From assembly GCF_900110455.1 (NCBI RefSeq), contig NZ_FOIS01000001.1:372001-436000 (forward strand): a stretch of 64,000 bases of DNA, in the 5' to 3' direction. The notes beneath the pieces were generated by a model that searched no databases, was not told where the DNA came from, and saw only the letters and a program-made list of their open reading frames with translations. This stretch comes from Natrinema salifodinae (GTDB lineage: Archaea > Halobacteriota > Halobacteria > Halobacteriales > Natrialbaceae). Positions within the stretch are counted from its first letter, which is position 1; every line of letters begins with the position of its first letter. A program made the translations under genes and the position numbers. Below are positions 1-8,417 of the stretch, piece by piece.

Positions 1-2
1 AG

Positions 3-1682
3 TATCCGATCCGCATTATCGAGGACGAAGACCGCTGGGTCTGTCTCGAGGGGCGCATCTACGATCGCGACGACGAGGGCCTCGAAGCGGAACTGCTCGA
101 GGTCGCGGAGCACGTCCTCGCGACCGACGCCGACGACGAGTTCCTGACGGAGTGGCTCCTCGAGACCGACGGCGAGTTCCTGCTGGTCGCCGCCGACAAG
201 GACACCGGCCGGCTCGGCCTGCTCAACGATCCGCTCGGCCGGCTGCCGACCTACTACTTCCACGACGGAGAGACGTTCGTATTCTCGCGGGAGCTGCGCT
301 ATCTCATCAACGAGGCAGCGGTCGAGGACTTCGACCCGATGGGCGTTGCCCAGTGTCTCCTCTTCGGGTACTCGCTCGGCGCGCGGACGCTCGTTCAGGG
401 GGCAAACCGACTCCGTCCCGGCACGAAGCTCACTGTCGATCCGGATCACGGCGTGATCACGGAGACCGCGCTCCACCGATTCGACTTCGGGGATCCGGCC
501 CACGCCGATCGGAGCCAGTCGCGAAACGCCGCCGAACTCGTCGACCGGTTCGAGCAGGCGTGTCAGCAGCGCTCAGGCTGTGGCAGCCGCGACGTGATCT
601 CGCTGAGCGGCGGCCTCGACTCTCGGTCGGTGCTGGCCGGCTACCACGCCGAGGGAATCCCGGTGACCGCGGCGACGATGGCCTCCGAGGACTTCGTTCC
701 GCCGTCGGACGTCGATATCGCCCAGCGCCTGGCGTCGGCGCTCGACGTCGAGTGGCGCCGATACGAGGTCGGGCCGCCGAACGGTTCCGATCTGGACCGC
801 ATCATCAAGACGAAAAACGGTCAGATCGGCCTTCTGACGTCGTTCATTCTCGATTTCTTCCGACAACTGCGCGAGACGTACGACCCCGCGCTCACCTACG
901 TCACCGGCGACGGCGGAGACAAGGTCCTTCCCGATCTGACGCCCGCGCGGTCGATCGACGACGAGGAGGGCCTGGTCGACTACGTCATCGCGGAGAACAG
1001 CTTCCTCTCGCTCGACCAGGTCGCCCAGATCACGGGGCTGTCGGCGGACGCGATTCGTCGGAGCGTGCGCGACCGGCTTCGGCTCTACCCCGAGAGCGAT
1101 CCCGCGGCGAAGTACGTCCACTTCCTGCTCTACGAGCGCGGCGTCAACTTCCTGTTCGAGGGCGAGGATCGCAACCGGTTCTTCTTCTGGAGCACGACCC
1201 CGTTCTACTCGATGGACTTCTTCCGCTATGCGATGAACTGTCCGCCCGAGCAGAAGGCCAGGTACAACCTCTATCGGTCGTTCCTCGCGGACCTCGAGCC
1301 CGCCGCCGCGGAGCTGCCGCATCCGGATTACGGGGTACCCGTCGACTCCGCGCGCCACGAAGCCGCGGCGTTCGTCGACGACGTGCTTTCGCGGTACCCG
1401 CGACTGTTCGACCTGGCGCGACCGATCGTCAAGTCGATCAACGGGCTCGATACGGGCTCGCAGCTCCAGCCGGACACGGTCGACTGCATTCGCGCCCAGA
1501 TCGAGCAGTGCGAGGCTGTCGACGACGTGCTCTCGTCCGACGAACTTCGCGCGTTCCTCGACTCGCACCCGGATCACGACCGGACGTCGGTCTATCGGCT
1601 CTTTACGATCACGAGCGTAATCGACGACATTCACTCCACCCAGAGCGTCCTCGAATCGCGGCGCGACGCCGTATTCGGCTGA
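3..1682 (+). CDS. Asparagine synthase-like amidotransferase (5' end outside window)
   Basis: The reading frame is open from base 3 to a TGA at 1680-1682, so the start lies upstream of the window. The first ~110 residues fit the end of an Ntn-type glutaminase domain (LNDPLGRLPTYYFHDGETFV). They are followed by an ATP-pyrophosphatase domain with the PP-loop SLSGGLDSRS at about residue 200 of the visible part. In the asparagine synthase B family, ATP activates a carboxylate for amidation with glutamine-derived ammonia. Enzymes of this type in polysaccharide loci often amidate or otherwise modify sugar acids, and the neighbours are surface-polysaccharide genes, so a role in asparagine supply is less likely. 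The true substrate cannot be told from sequence. Confidence 0.85.
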   Translation, partial: YPIRIIEDEDRWVCLEGRIYDRDDEGLEAELLEVAEHVLATDADDEFLTEWLLETDGEFLLVAADKDTGRLGLLNDPLGRLPTYYFHDGETFVFSRELRYLINEAAVEDFDPMGVAQCLLFGYSLGARTLVQGANRLRPGTKLTVDPDHGVITETALHRFDFGDPAHADRSQSRNAAELVDRFEQACQQRSGCGSRDVISLSGGLDSRSVLAGYHAEGIPVTAATMASEDFVPPSDVDIAQRLASALDVEWRRYEVGPPNGSDLDRIIKTKNGQIGLLTSFILDFFRQLRETYDPALTYVTGDGGDKVLPDLTPARSIDDEEGLVDYVIAENSFLSLDQVAQITGLSADAIRRSVRDRLRLYPESDPAAKYVHFLLYERGVNFLFEGEDRNRFFFWSTTPFYSMDFFRYAMNCPPEQKARYNLYRSFLADLEPAAAELPHPDYGVPVDSARHEAAAFVDDVLSRYPRLFDLARPIVKSINGLDTGSQLQPDTVDCIRAQIEQCEAVDDVLSSDELRAFLDSHPDHDRTSVYRLFTITSVIDDIHSTQSVLESRRDAVFG

Positions 1683-1819
1683 CCGATCCGATCGGGTCCG
1701 GATCCAGCCGCGGCCGGTCCGAACGGATCCGATGACTGTCCGTGACGGATGTCAAACACCAGAATCGTTAGGTCACTTTTCTGCTAACCGCGATTACCAA
1801 TGGTTTGGTGACAGTTTTG

Positions 1820-1833
1820 GATACGATAGTATC
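1820..1833. promoter_or_regulatory. Palindrome GATAC-N4-GTATC
   Basis: A perfect 5-bp-arm inverted repeat lies about 190 bp before the start of the first beta-helix protein gene. The other two paralogues also have AT-rich palindromes 225-295 bp upstream of their starts, with a different core sequence. A regulator-binding role is inferred only. Confidence 0.3.
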
Positions 1834-1987
1834 GTTTATCTCGCACCGAATCCGGGCGGAGAGATGAATCTCCCTGGCGCCGCCCCTCGATTATGAATAT
1901 AAAGAACTGTTGTTTTTCCGAATAAATAGATAACAGTTTAATAACGATACAATTATTCTCACGAAATCTTACTGATAATTGGGAAGG

Positions 1988-1997
1988 AAAGTTTATG
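1988..1997 (+). promoter_or_regulatory. TATA-type promoter AAAGTTTATG
   Basis: AAAGTTTATG ends 27 nt before the ATG at 2025, the spacing expected for an archaeal TATA box of a nearly leaderless transcript. The same 10-mer occurs at nearly the same distance before both paralogues (7804-7813 and 9395-9404). Confidence 0.65.
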
Positions 1998-2024
1998 GTT
2001 TGGTAGTGTTCTCTCTCAAATCGC

Positions 2025-4049
2025 ATGGCACGCGACGAACCGGTACGGGACGCCGATAGTCCCGGCAAGACGACTAGTAACGACGAACGCGGTCTACTCG
2101 ACCGACGGTCGTACCTGAAATTAGCCGGCGCGGCGGCGATCACCGCAGGCGCCGGCGCGGGCGCCGCGAACGCGGCCGGGGGCGACTACGAGGTCATCGA
2201 GGCCCGCGGCCAGACGATCCGGATCAGTTCGGGCGAGACCTGGGAGAACAAACTCATCGAACTCGGGAACGGCAACACGATCACGATCATCGCCAAGGGT
2301 ACCGACTGGACGATCCGGAATATCGGGTTCCGCGGGACCCTCGGCGCAACCGGCACGGCGCCGAACAGCGGCACCGTCTTCGGCATCGCCGACACCGGCG
2401 ACGGCACCTCCACGCTGGAGAACATCTTCTGGGAGCGCGGTAATCCGAGTCGACCGTCGAACGAGCGCCCCCTGTTGATGTGGGTCGACCCCGATCACAG
2501 CGGCCACCTCGACGTCCGCAACGTCAACTTCGGCCACGCCGGCTGTAACGGGATCTACGGCTCCGCCCCCGCGTACAACGGCAACGGCGGCACTGTCCAC
2601 ATCGACGGTTGTTACACCTACGACAACCACCACACGGGCCTTCGGATCGGCGATAACGGCTCCAAGATCACCAATTCCGTCGTCTACAAGAGCGGGTCCA
2701 GATCCGCGAGCCGCGGTATCTGGGTCTGGGCGGGCAACTACGGCAGCGGGGCCACGATCGAGAACACCCACGTCATCACCAACGGCGCCGGCAGCGGGAT
2801 CGCCAGGCGGAACGGCCCGTCGATCGACATGGACGGCGTCTACACCGACGACGGTTCCGGGACCGACGGTAGCCCCGAGCACTTCGTGCCCGACGGATGC
2901 CCCGAGAGCGCCGAGGAGGCGGCGAGCGGCGGATCATCGAGTCCGGAGGGGGGTGATGAACGCGAGGAAAATTTTCCAGCTAACACGCTGACGATCACCG
3001 GGACCGGTGATCCGACGGAGTACTACGTCGAGACCACCGACGAACTCGTCGCCGATCCCGACGCCGGTGAGCTCGAGACCCACGACGAGATCGACGGGAC
3101 GAGCGCGACCGGCTGGGTGACGACGTCCTCGAACGTCGACCAGTTCCTGTTCGACGGCGACCTCCACGAGGTCGCGTTCGCCCAGGGATCGGCCCGCGTC
3201 GAGGTCAACGGCGAGGAAATCGACCCCGACGAGTACAACGGCGACGACCCCGACCTCGAGAACACGCTGCTGGTCGACGGCGTCGGGACGTCCGGCAGCA
3301 CGCGCTACGAGTTCACGGCCTCCGGGGCGGTCGAAAAGGCGACAGTCGAGGGCGCGTCGATCGACGACGAGGACGCCGTCGACGGCGGTCACGTCACGGG
3401 CGCCGTCGCCAGCTGGCGCGACGGCTTCCGGTTCGGCGGTGACCTCGAAGAACTCACCGTCGACGGCGGCGCGACCATCTTCGTCAACGGTGAGCGGGTC
3501 GATCCCGCCGACTACGGCGAGGAACGGCCCCACGTGCTGACGCTGGTCGGCAACGGGACGACGGCGAACTACGAGATCACCGTCGACGGCGCGATCGAGA
3601 CGGTCGACGGCGACGAGTCCGCGGACGCCGCCACGATCGTCGACGAGCACACGGTCGAAGGATCGATCGAGCGCGGCGCCCAGCGGTTCCGCTTCTCCGG
3701 GGCCCTCACCGACGTCACCTTCCTCGACGGCTCGGCCCACGTCTACCTCGACGACCGGCGGATCGACCCCGACGAGTACGGCGATCAGGAACTGCTCCCC
3801 AACGCGATCGTGATCGACGGCACCGACACCGACGGCGAGACGAGCTACGAGTTCGCCGTCGACGGCGAAGTCATCACGTCGAGCTACCGCGACGCCTCGG
3901 TCGACGGCGACGACGAGATCGACGGTCGCTCGGTCAGCGGCAGCGTCGACGACGAACTGGACGCCTACTGGTTCGACGGCGACATCACCGACTTCCGGCT
4001 ACACGGCGCCGCGAGCGTCGACGTCGAGTACAACGCCCGGAGCAACTGA
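2025..4049 (+). CDS. Tat-exported right-handed beta-helix protein with four C-terminal repeats
   Basis: This is a 674-residue secreted protein. Residues 1-50 form a twin-arginine signal (DRRSYLKLAG followed by an Ala-rich stretch). Residues ~53-290 look like a parallel beta-helix (polysaccharide-lyase or pectate-lyase-like fold: repeated short Asn/Gly-rich turns, DHSGHLDVRNVNFGHAGCNG, GNGGTVHIDGC). After a linker containing SAEEAASGG come four repeats of 79-94 residues (about 320-413, 414-504, 505-595, 596-674). Their pattern is YEFxVDGxVE ... D-x-F-RFSGDL-x-DVTxDG-x-A-x-VxVNGEEIDPDEYG. No catalytic residues can be assigned. It could be a polysaccharide-modifying enzyme or a structural matrix protein. 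It stands alone, next to the flippase gene. Confidence 0.85.
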   Translation: MARDEPVRDADSPGKTTSNDERGLLDRRSYLKLAGAAAITAGAGAGAANAAGGDYEVIEARGQTIRISSGETWENKLIELGNGNTITIIAKGTDWTIRNIGFRGTLGATGTAPNSGTVFGIADTGDGTSTLENIFWERGNPSRPSNERPLLMWVDPDHSGHLDVRNVNFGHAGCNGIYGSAPAYNGNGGTVHIDGCYTYDNHHTGLRIGDNGSKITNSVVYKSGSRSASRGIWVWAGNYGSGATIENTHVITNGAGSGIARRNGPSIDMDGVYTDDGSGTDGSPEHFVPDGCPESAEEAASGGSSSPEGGDEREENFPANTLTITGTGDPTEYYVETTDELVADPDAGELETHDEIDGTSATGWVTTSSNVDQFLFDGDLHEVAFAQGSARVEVNGEEIDPDEYNGDDPDLENTLLVDGVGTSGSTRYEFTASGAVEKATVEGASIDDEDAVDGGHVTGAVASWRDGFRFGGDLEELTVDGGATIFVNGERVDPADYGEERPHVLTLVGNGTTANYEITVDGAIETVDGDESADAATIVDEHTVEGSIERGAQRFRFSGALTDVTFLDGSAHVYLDDRRIDPDEYGDQELLPNAIVIDGTDTDGETSYEFAVDGEVITSSYRDASVDGDDEIDGRSVSGSVDDELDAYWFDGDITDFRLHGAASVDVEYNARSN

Positions 4050-4359
4050 ACCGAGCCGACGGTTTTCCAATTCGATCGACCGGTCGCCTGGTGGCGTTGT
4101 GATCTCGGCTTTGCACGGATCGTTCAGCGGGTATGGCCCGTGAAACGGAGGGTACGCGGTCGATTACAATGACTGTCTTCGGTCTGAGACAGTTAGTGAC
4201 AATGCCTTCGTCGCCGCGTCCTCGTCGATCGAATCGCCCGTCGACCGAACGGAGTGGGGAGTGCCGATCCACCTGCTTGCCCTCCCGACGGCTCCCGTCG
4301 AACGCTGCGGACGGTGCCTCGCGCTCGAAACCGTCGCTGTCGGCCCCCGGTCGGTGAGC
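4050..4359. other. Intergenic region before flippase gene
   Basis: This 310 bp gap has only weak ORFs with arginine/serine-rich translations typical of non-coding haloarchaeal frames. A longer in-frame extension of the downstream gene to 4261 is open, but its translation is unlike flippase N-termini. I see no clear promoter motif. Confidence 0.4.
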
Positions 4360-5823
4360 ATGTCGGTTACCGACCGGATCGTCAAGGGGTTCAAAGCGAC
4401 GTTCGGCGCGCGGATCACGAGCAACGTCGCCAACGGGCTGTTGATGCTCGTGCTCGCGCGCCTGCTGCTAACCCCCGACGAGTACGGGCTGTTGTTCCTG
4501 GTCATCTCGATCGTCGCCGTCGCGCAACTCGGCGCCGACCTCGGCATCGCCCGCTCGGCCGCGCGGTACGTCTCCGAACGGAAGGAGTCCGAGCCGTCGA
4601 CGATTCCCTTCATCCTGCGGACGTCGCTGCGCTACCGCCTGGTCCTCATCGGCATCGTCGGCGTCGGACTCGCGCTGGGCCGGGACCGCATCGCGGACGT
4701 GCTCGGCGAGCCGGCGCTCTCGCCGCTGTTGCTCGTCGGGGCGCTCTACCTCGCGGTCCAGTCGATCTACGCCTACTACCTGGCGCTCTTCCAGGGCTTC
4801 AATCGCGTCGACCTGAGCGCGACCATCGAAGTCGTCAACAACGTCGTCCGCCTGGCGTTCGTCGTCGGCCTGGCGGCGCTCGGCCTGGGGGTCGCCGGTG
4901 CGCTGTTCGGCTACGTCGTCGGCGCCGCCCTCGGGGTGGCCGTCGGCTCGGTCCTGTTCTACCGCCGCTACAAGAGCTACGAGGACGGCGGCGGCGATCG
5001 GTCGCTGCGCAACCGCATTCTGAAGTACAGCGTCCCGCTGACGGCGACCCACGGCGCGAGCGTCATCGACCAGCGCGTCGACACCGTTCTGGTCGCGTAC
5101 TTCGTCAACCCGGTGGCGGTCAGCTACTACGTCCTCGGGAAGCAACTCTCCGAGTTCATCATGGTGCCGGCGAGTTCGCTCGGGTTCTCCGTCTCGCCGA
5201 CCTACGGCGAACAGAAGGCCAACGAGGCGCTCGATCGGGCGGCCCGAATCTACGAGACGACCCTGCAGTACGTCTTCCTCCTGTACATCCCGGCCGCGGT
5301 CGGCATCCTCCTCGTCGCGGAGCCGGCGATCGAACTCATCTTCGGTTCCGCGTATGCCGGCGCGGGCCCCGTCCTGCAGGTGTTCGGCATCTACGTCGTC
5401 TTTCAGGCCGTGACGAAGGTGACGACCAACGGGCTCGACTACCTGGGTCGCGCGAACGCGCGTGCGGTCGCCAAGGGGACGACCTCGGTCGCCAACGCCG
5501 GCCTCAACGTCCTCCTGATCCCGCTGTACGGCGCGACCGGCGCGGCCGCCGCGACGGTCATCACCTTCGGCACCTACACGCTGGCCAACTGCTACGTCAT
5601 GCACCGCGAACTCTCGCTCGACCTCGTCCGGATCGCTCGCTCGCTTTGCCTGGCGAGCGCCATCGCGGGCGGGATGGGTCTCGCGGTGGTGGTCCTGGTT
5701 CCGTACGCGTCGACCATTCCGTCGCTGGCCGGCGTGATCGCCGTCGGCGTGGCCGTCTGGGGCGCGTTGGCGACGCTGAGCGGGCTGGTGGATCCGCGAG
5801 AGACGATCGCGACGCTGACGTGA
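4360..5823 (+). CDS. Polysaccharide flippase (Wzx/MATE-like, oligosaccharide export)
   Basis: This is a 487-residue protein with about 12-14 hydrophobic segments spread evenly along it, typical of the polysaccharide biosynthesis/MVF branch of the MOP exporter superfamily. The N-terminus MSVTDRIVKGFKATFGARI precedes the first membrane helix. The ATG at 4360 was chosen because the open frame upstream (from 4261) lacks family-like sequence. Such proteins flip lipid-linked oligosaccharides across the membrane, so this is the likely export step for the glycan made by this locus. It is flanked by beta-helix protein genes on both sides. Confidence 0.88.
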   Translation: MSVTDRIVKGFKATFGARITSNVANGLLMLVLARLLLTPDEYGLLFLVISIVAVAQLGADLGIARSAARYVSERKESEPSTIPFILRTSLRYRLVLIGIVGVGLALGRDRIADVLGEPALSPLLLVGALYLAVQSIYAYYLALFQGFNRVDLSATIEVVNNVVRLAFVVGLAALGLGVAGALFGYVVGAALGVAVGSVLFYRRYKSYEDGGGDRSLRNRILKYSVPLTATHGASVIDQRVDTVLVAYFVNPVAVSYYVLGKQLSEFIMVPASSLGFSVSPTYGEQKANEALDRAARIYETTLQYVFLLYIPAAVGILLVAEPAIELIFGSAYAGAGPVLQVFGIYVVFQAVTKVTTNGLDYLGRANARAVAKGTTSVANAGLNVLLIPLYGATGAAAATVITFGTYTLANCYVMHRELSLDLVRIARSLCLASAIAGGMGLAVVVLVPYASTIPSLAGVIAVGVAVWGALATLSGLVDPRETIATLT

Positions 5824-5955
5824 GTCGGCGTCGCGCGGAGCGTCCGCGGAGGGACTTCCGGACCGTGTTCAGATGATCCAGACGCCGGTTTCGGGCCCTG
5901 AATCGGGTAAAACGAAGTCGAGACGGATCGGGCGGATCGAAACGCCGAGTACTCG

Positions 5956-7776
5956 TTACTGATTGCGCGCGTTGTACTGGACGTCGACCGCTGCGGTCCC
6001 GCGCAGCCGGAAGTCGGTGATGTCGCCGTCGAACCAGTAGGCGTCGAGCCAGTTTCCGACGGTCCCGCGAACGGCGCGGTCTTCGACGACGTCCTCGTCG
6101 TCGATCGAGGCGTCACGGTAGTCCGACTGGACGACCGTCCCGTCGACCTCGAAGGAGTACGCGGTCGGGCCGTCGGCCTCGGTGCCGTCGATCACGATCG
6201 CGTGGGGGAGCAGTTCGTGGTCGCCGTACTCGCTGGGATCGATCTCCTCGCCGTCGAGCGTGACGTCCGCGTCGCCGTCGGTGAACGTCACGTCCGTCAG
6301 CGCGCCGGAGAACCGGAACGTCTGGGTCCCGTCGGTGATCGAACTCTGGACGGTCGTTCCGGAGACGGTCGTCGCCTCCGTCGCGGCCGCTTCGTCCGAC
6401 GCGAGTTCGATCGTGCCGTCGACCGTGATCTCGTAGCTCGTCGGCGTGCCCCGTCCTGCGATTTCGAGGACGTTGGGCAACTCTGCGCCGTAGTCGGCGG
6501 GGTCGACTTCCTCGCCGTTGACGAGCACCGAGCCGGGCCCGTCGACGGTGAGTTCTTCGAGGTCGCCGCTGAACCGGAAGGCGTCCATCCAGTCCGCAAC
6601 GCTTCCGGCGACGGTGCCGCCGTCGATGGCGTCCTCGTCGTCGATCGACGCGCCCTCGTCGTTCGAGTGTTCGACCTCGCCGTCGACGGCGAACTCGTAG
6701 CGGGTCGCGTCCGACGTGCTGCCGTCGACGAGGAGAAGGTTCGGGAGGTGTTCGCTCTCGTCCTCATCTTCTTCGTCCGCCTGGCTCCCGCCGTTGTCGC
6801 TCTTACCGCCCGCGGCGGCCTCTTCGGCGGAGGTCGGCACGCCCTCGGGGATCGAGAGATCGGGATCGTTCGAGACGTCGTCGGCCAGGCTGACCGTCGA
6901 TCCGCTCGCGCGCTGGATCTGACCGCTGATCCCGCCGCTCTGGAAGTCGACGCTGCCAGGCGAACCGTTCGCGCCGGCCACAAGCGCATACGAGTACGGC
7001 CCGTCGGCGAACTGCGAGTCGCGGATCGTCACGGTGCCGCCGTTCCAGACCCAGACTGGGCGACCGCTGGTCTCGCCGTAGCCGCCGTAGCCGGAGCCGT
7101 AGTTGGTGTTGTCGTTGTAGGCGACGCAGTTGACGATCTCGTCGGCCGCGCTGCCACACCGGAAGGTGGAGACGCCGTTGTTCTTGCCGAAGCAGTTTTC
7201 GAAGCGGACGCTGCCGCCGTAGGGCGTATTGGAACAGTAGAAGCCGTTGTTCGGGTATCCCTGTACGTTGCAGTTCCGGAAGGTGATGTCGGCTTCGCTG
7301 CCGCGGTGCATGAAAACGCCACCAGGGCCGTGGACGAAGCTCGAGCCTTCCTTCGTCGCGCCGTCGCCGAGGTAGACGTTCTCGACGAGAATATCGCCTT
7401 GGCCGGCCTTGATCGAAATCATGAACTGGTCGCCGCGGTACAGTCCTTTAAAACCGATGTTGCGGATGACCGAATTCGCGCCCTCGACGTAGATCAGGAA
7501 ATTTCCGCCGGTCGTCAGGTCGATCAGTTTGTTCTCGTACGTCTCGCCGCGGCCGACTCTGACCGTTTGACCGCGGGCCTTGACGACCTCGTAGTCGTCG
7601 CCGGCGGCGCTCGCGGCTCCCGTCAGCGTCGCCGCCGCCGTCGTCGCGCCGGCGAGTTTCATGTACGATCGCCGGTTGAGTAAATCAGTATTACCGTCGT
7701 TGCTACCGTCGTCAACCGCCTCCTCGTTGTCAGCGGCGGTCGACTCGTCATCCAGTATCGAAGGGTCGCGTGCCAT
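5956..7776 (-). CDS. Tat-exported right-handed beta-helix protein with three C-terminal repeats
   Basis: This 606-residue paralogue of the protein at 2025-4049 starts with the same MARD and a Tat signal LNRRSYMKLAG near residues 33-43. The beta-helix region (~65-320) has many GG/NN turns and aromatic-rich strands. The linker VPTSAEEAAAGG leads to three repeats (about residues 347-606) closely matching repeats 2-4 of the paralogue, including FRFSGDLEELTVDG, VNGEEVDPADYG and a final YWFDGDITDFRL. The ATG at 7776 was preferred over one 10 codons upstream because of the matching N-terminus and the promoter spacing. It is likely cell-surface or extracellular; its enzymatic role is unknown. Confidence 0.85.
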   Translation of the reverse strand: MARDPSILDDESTAADNEEAVDDGSNDGNTDLLNRRSYMKLAGATTAAATLTGAASAAGDDYEVVKARGQTVRVGRGETYENKLIDLTTGGNFLIYVEGANSVIRNIGFKGLYRGDQFMISIKAGQGDILVENVYLGDGATKEGSSFVHGPGGVFMHRGSEADITFRNCNVQGYPNNGFYCSNTPYGGSVRFENCFGKNNGVSTFRCGSAADEIVNCVAYNDNTNYGSGYGGYGETSGRPVWVWNGGTVTIRDSQFADGPYSYALVAGANGSPGSVDFQSGGISGQIQRASGSTVSLADDVSNDPDLSIPEGVPTSAEEAAAGGKSDNGGSQADEEDEDESEHLPNLLLVDGSTSDATRYEFAVDGEVEHSNDEGASIDDEDAIDGGTVAGSVADWMDAFRFSGDLEELTVDGPGSVLVNGEEVDPADYGAELPNVLEIAGRGTPTSYEITVDGTIELASDEAAATEATTVSGTTVQSSITDGTQTFRFSGALTDVTFTDGDADVTLDGEEIDPSEYGDHELLPHAIVIDGTEADGPTAYSFEVDGTVVQSDYRDASIDDEDVVEDRAVRGTVGNWLDAYWFDGDITDFRLRGTAAVDVQYNARNQ

Positions 7777-7803
7777 GCAATACGGGTAATCTGCTACTAC
7801 CGG

Positions 7804-7813
7804 CATAAACTTT
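7804..7813 (-). promoter_or_regulatory. TATA-type promoter AAAGTTTATG
   Basis: Read on the minus strand, AAAGTTTATG ends exactly 27 nt before the ATG at 7776, as in the paralogue at 2025. Confidence 0.65.
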
Positions 7814-7830
7814 CTCCATTTCCATACCTA

Positions 7831-7842
7831 AAATTTACAGAC
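7831..7842 (-). promoter_or_regulatory. Shared upstream element GTCTGTAAATTT
   Basis: On the minus strand this 12-mer lies 17 bp upstream of the TATA-type element. An identical 12-mer lies 18 bp upstream of the TATA element of the third paralogue (9423-9434). The position suits a BRE-proximal or activator site; the regulator is unknown. Confidence 0.5.
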
Positions 7843-8000
7843 AGTAGATATTATCTGTACGATTTACACATGAATGTCTGAATATGACCGCATGAATTAT
7901 ACGGCCGAAATACACCGGACCTTCCGTTTGTAAGTGTCTATTACTCGCTAATTGGCGGCGAACGCTGGTCTCGATCCGTCGGAAATTAGCTCGTTTCGCC

Positions 8001-8017
8001 GGTAATAGAGTATTACC
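8001..8017. promoter_or_regulatory. Palindrome GGTAATA-GAG-TATTACC
   Basis: A perfect inverted repeat with 7-bp arms, about 225 bp upstream of the beta-helix gene start at 7776. Related GTAAT/ATTAC palindromes occur at 9663-9677 and 20868-20880. Confidence 0.45.
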
Positions 8018-8179
8018 TGTAGCTGAACGTCATCTCGCCGTCGCCTCGATTCGGTGGCCCAACAGCTGCACGTCTCGGATCGAAATCGTCCAGTTGCCCG
8101 TGGTGGGCCGTTGTTCTCCGAGAGCACACCGGCTCCCGACGCAAATCGCGCGTGCACGAGACGGGAGATCAGAGCGGGA

Positions 8180-8234
8180 ACGGACTGAAAACAGACTGAA
8201 AACGGACTGAAAATGGATCGAAAACGGACCGACA
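8180..8234. repeat. Five tandem 11-bp repeats (ACGGACTGAAA)
   Basis: Five consecutive 11-mers start at 8180, 8191, 8202, 8213 and 8224. Units 1 and 3 are identical, and units 2, 4 and 5 differ at one to three positions. Each of the first four ends in an A-tract, giving A-tracts phased close to one helical turn. The stretch is non-coding. Confidence 0.7.
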
Positions 8235-8417
8235 ATAGAGGCGTCGGGGCGGAGGGCCGCGTCAACGGGGAGGGGCGAAATCGGTTCGCGGCGGAACCGA
8301 CGTCAGCGGGGTGTCGCGTGGTGAGTGGAGGTGGGTCAGTGCGTCAGGGGGACCGCGGCAGGTCGCGTCGCGCCAGGCGGGGGAGACGAGCGGACGGGGA
8401 GGGGACGTCAGTGCGGC

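Larger units (their letters stand above)
1683..2024. other. AT-rich intergenic region
   Basis: This 342 bp gap is much more AT-rich than the flanking genes. It holds a GATAC-N4-GTATC palindrome at 1820-1833 and the promoter of the next gene at 1988-1997. I see no small ORF or RNA gene that I can support. Confidence 0.6.
7777..8417. other. Intergenic region with promoter, palindrome and phased repeats
   Basis: This 641 bp gap has no credible gene. It contains the promoter of the downstream beta-helix gene (7804-7813), a 12-mer shared with the next paralogue's promoter (7831-7842), a GGTAATA...TATTACC palindrome (8001-8017) and five 11-bp direct repeats (8180-8234). The part next to 8417 is GC-rich with shadow ORFs only. 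Confidence 0.7.

Noticed and set aside
4133-4357. Small ORF between the beta-helix and flippase genes
   Set aside because: Arg/Ser/Pro-rich translation with no domain and no promoter, and overlapped by other spurious frames.
6202-7683. Long plus-strand open frame opposite the beta-helix gene
   Set aside because: Antisense of a well-supported Tat-exported protein; its composition (VVVDG, RRR runs) is that of a shadow frame.
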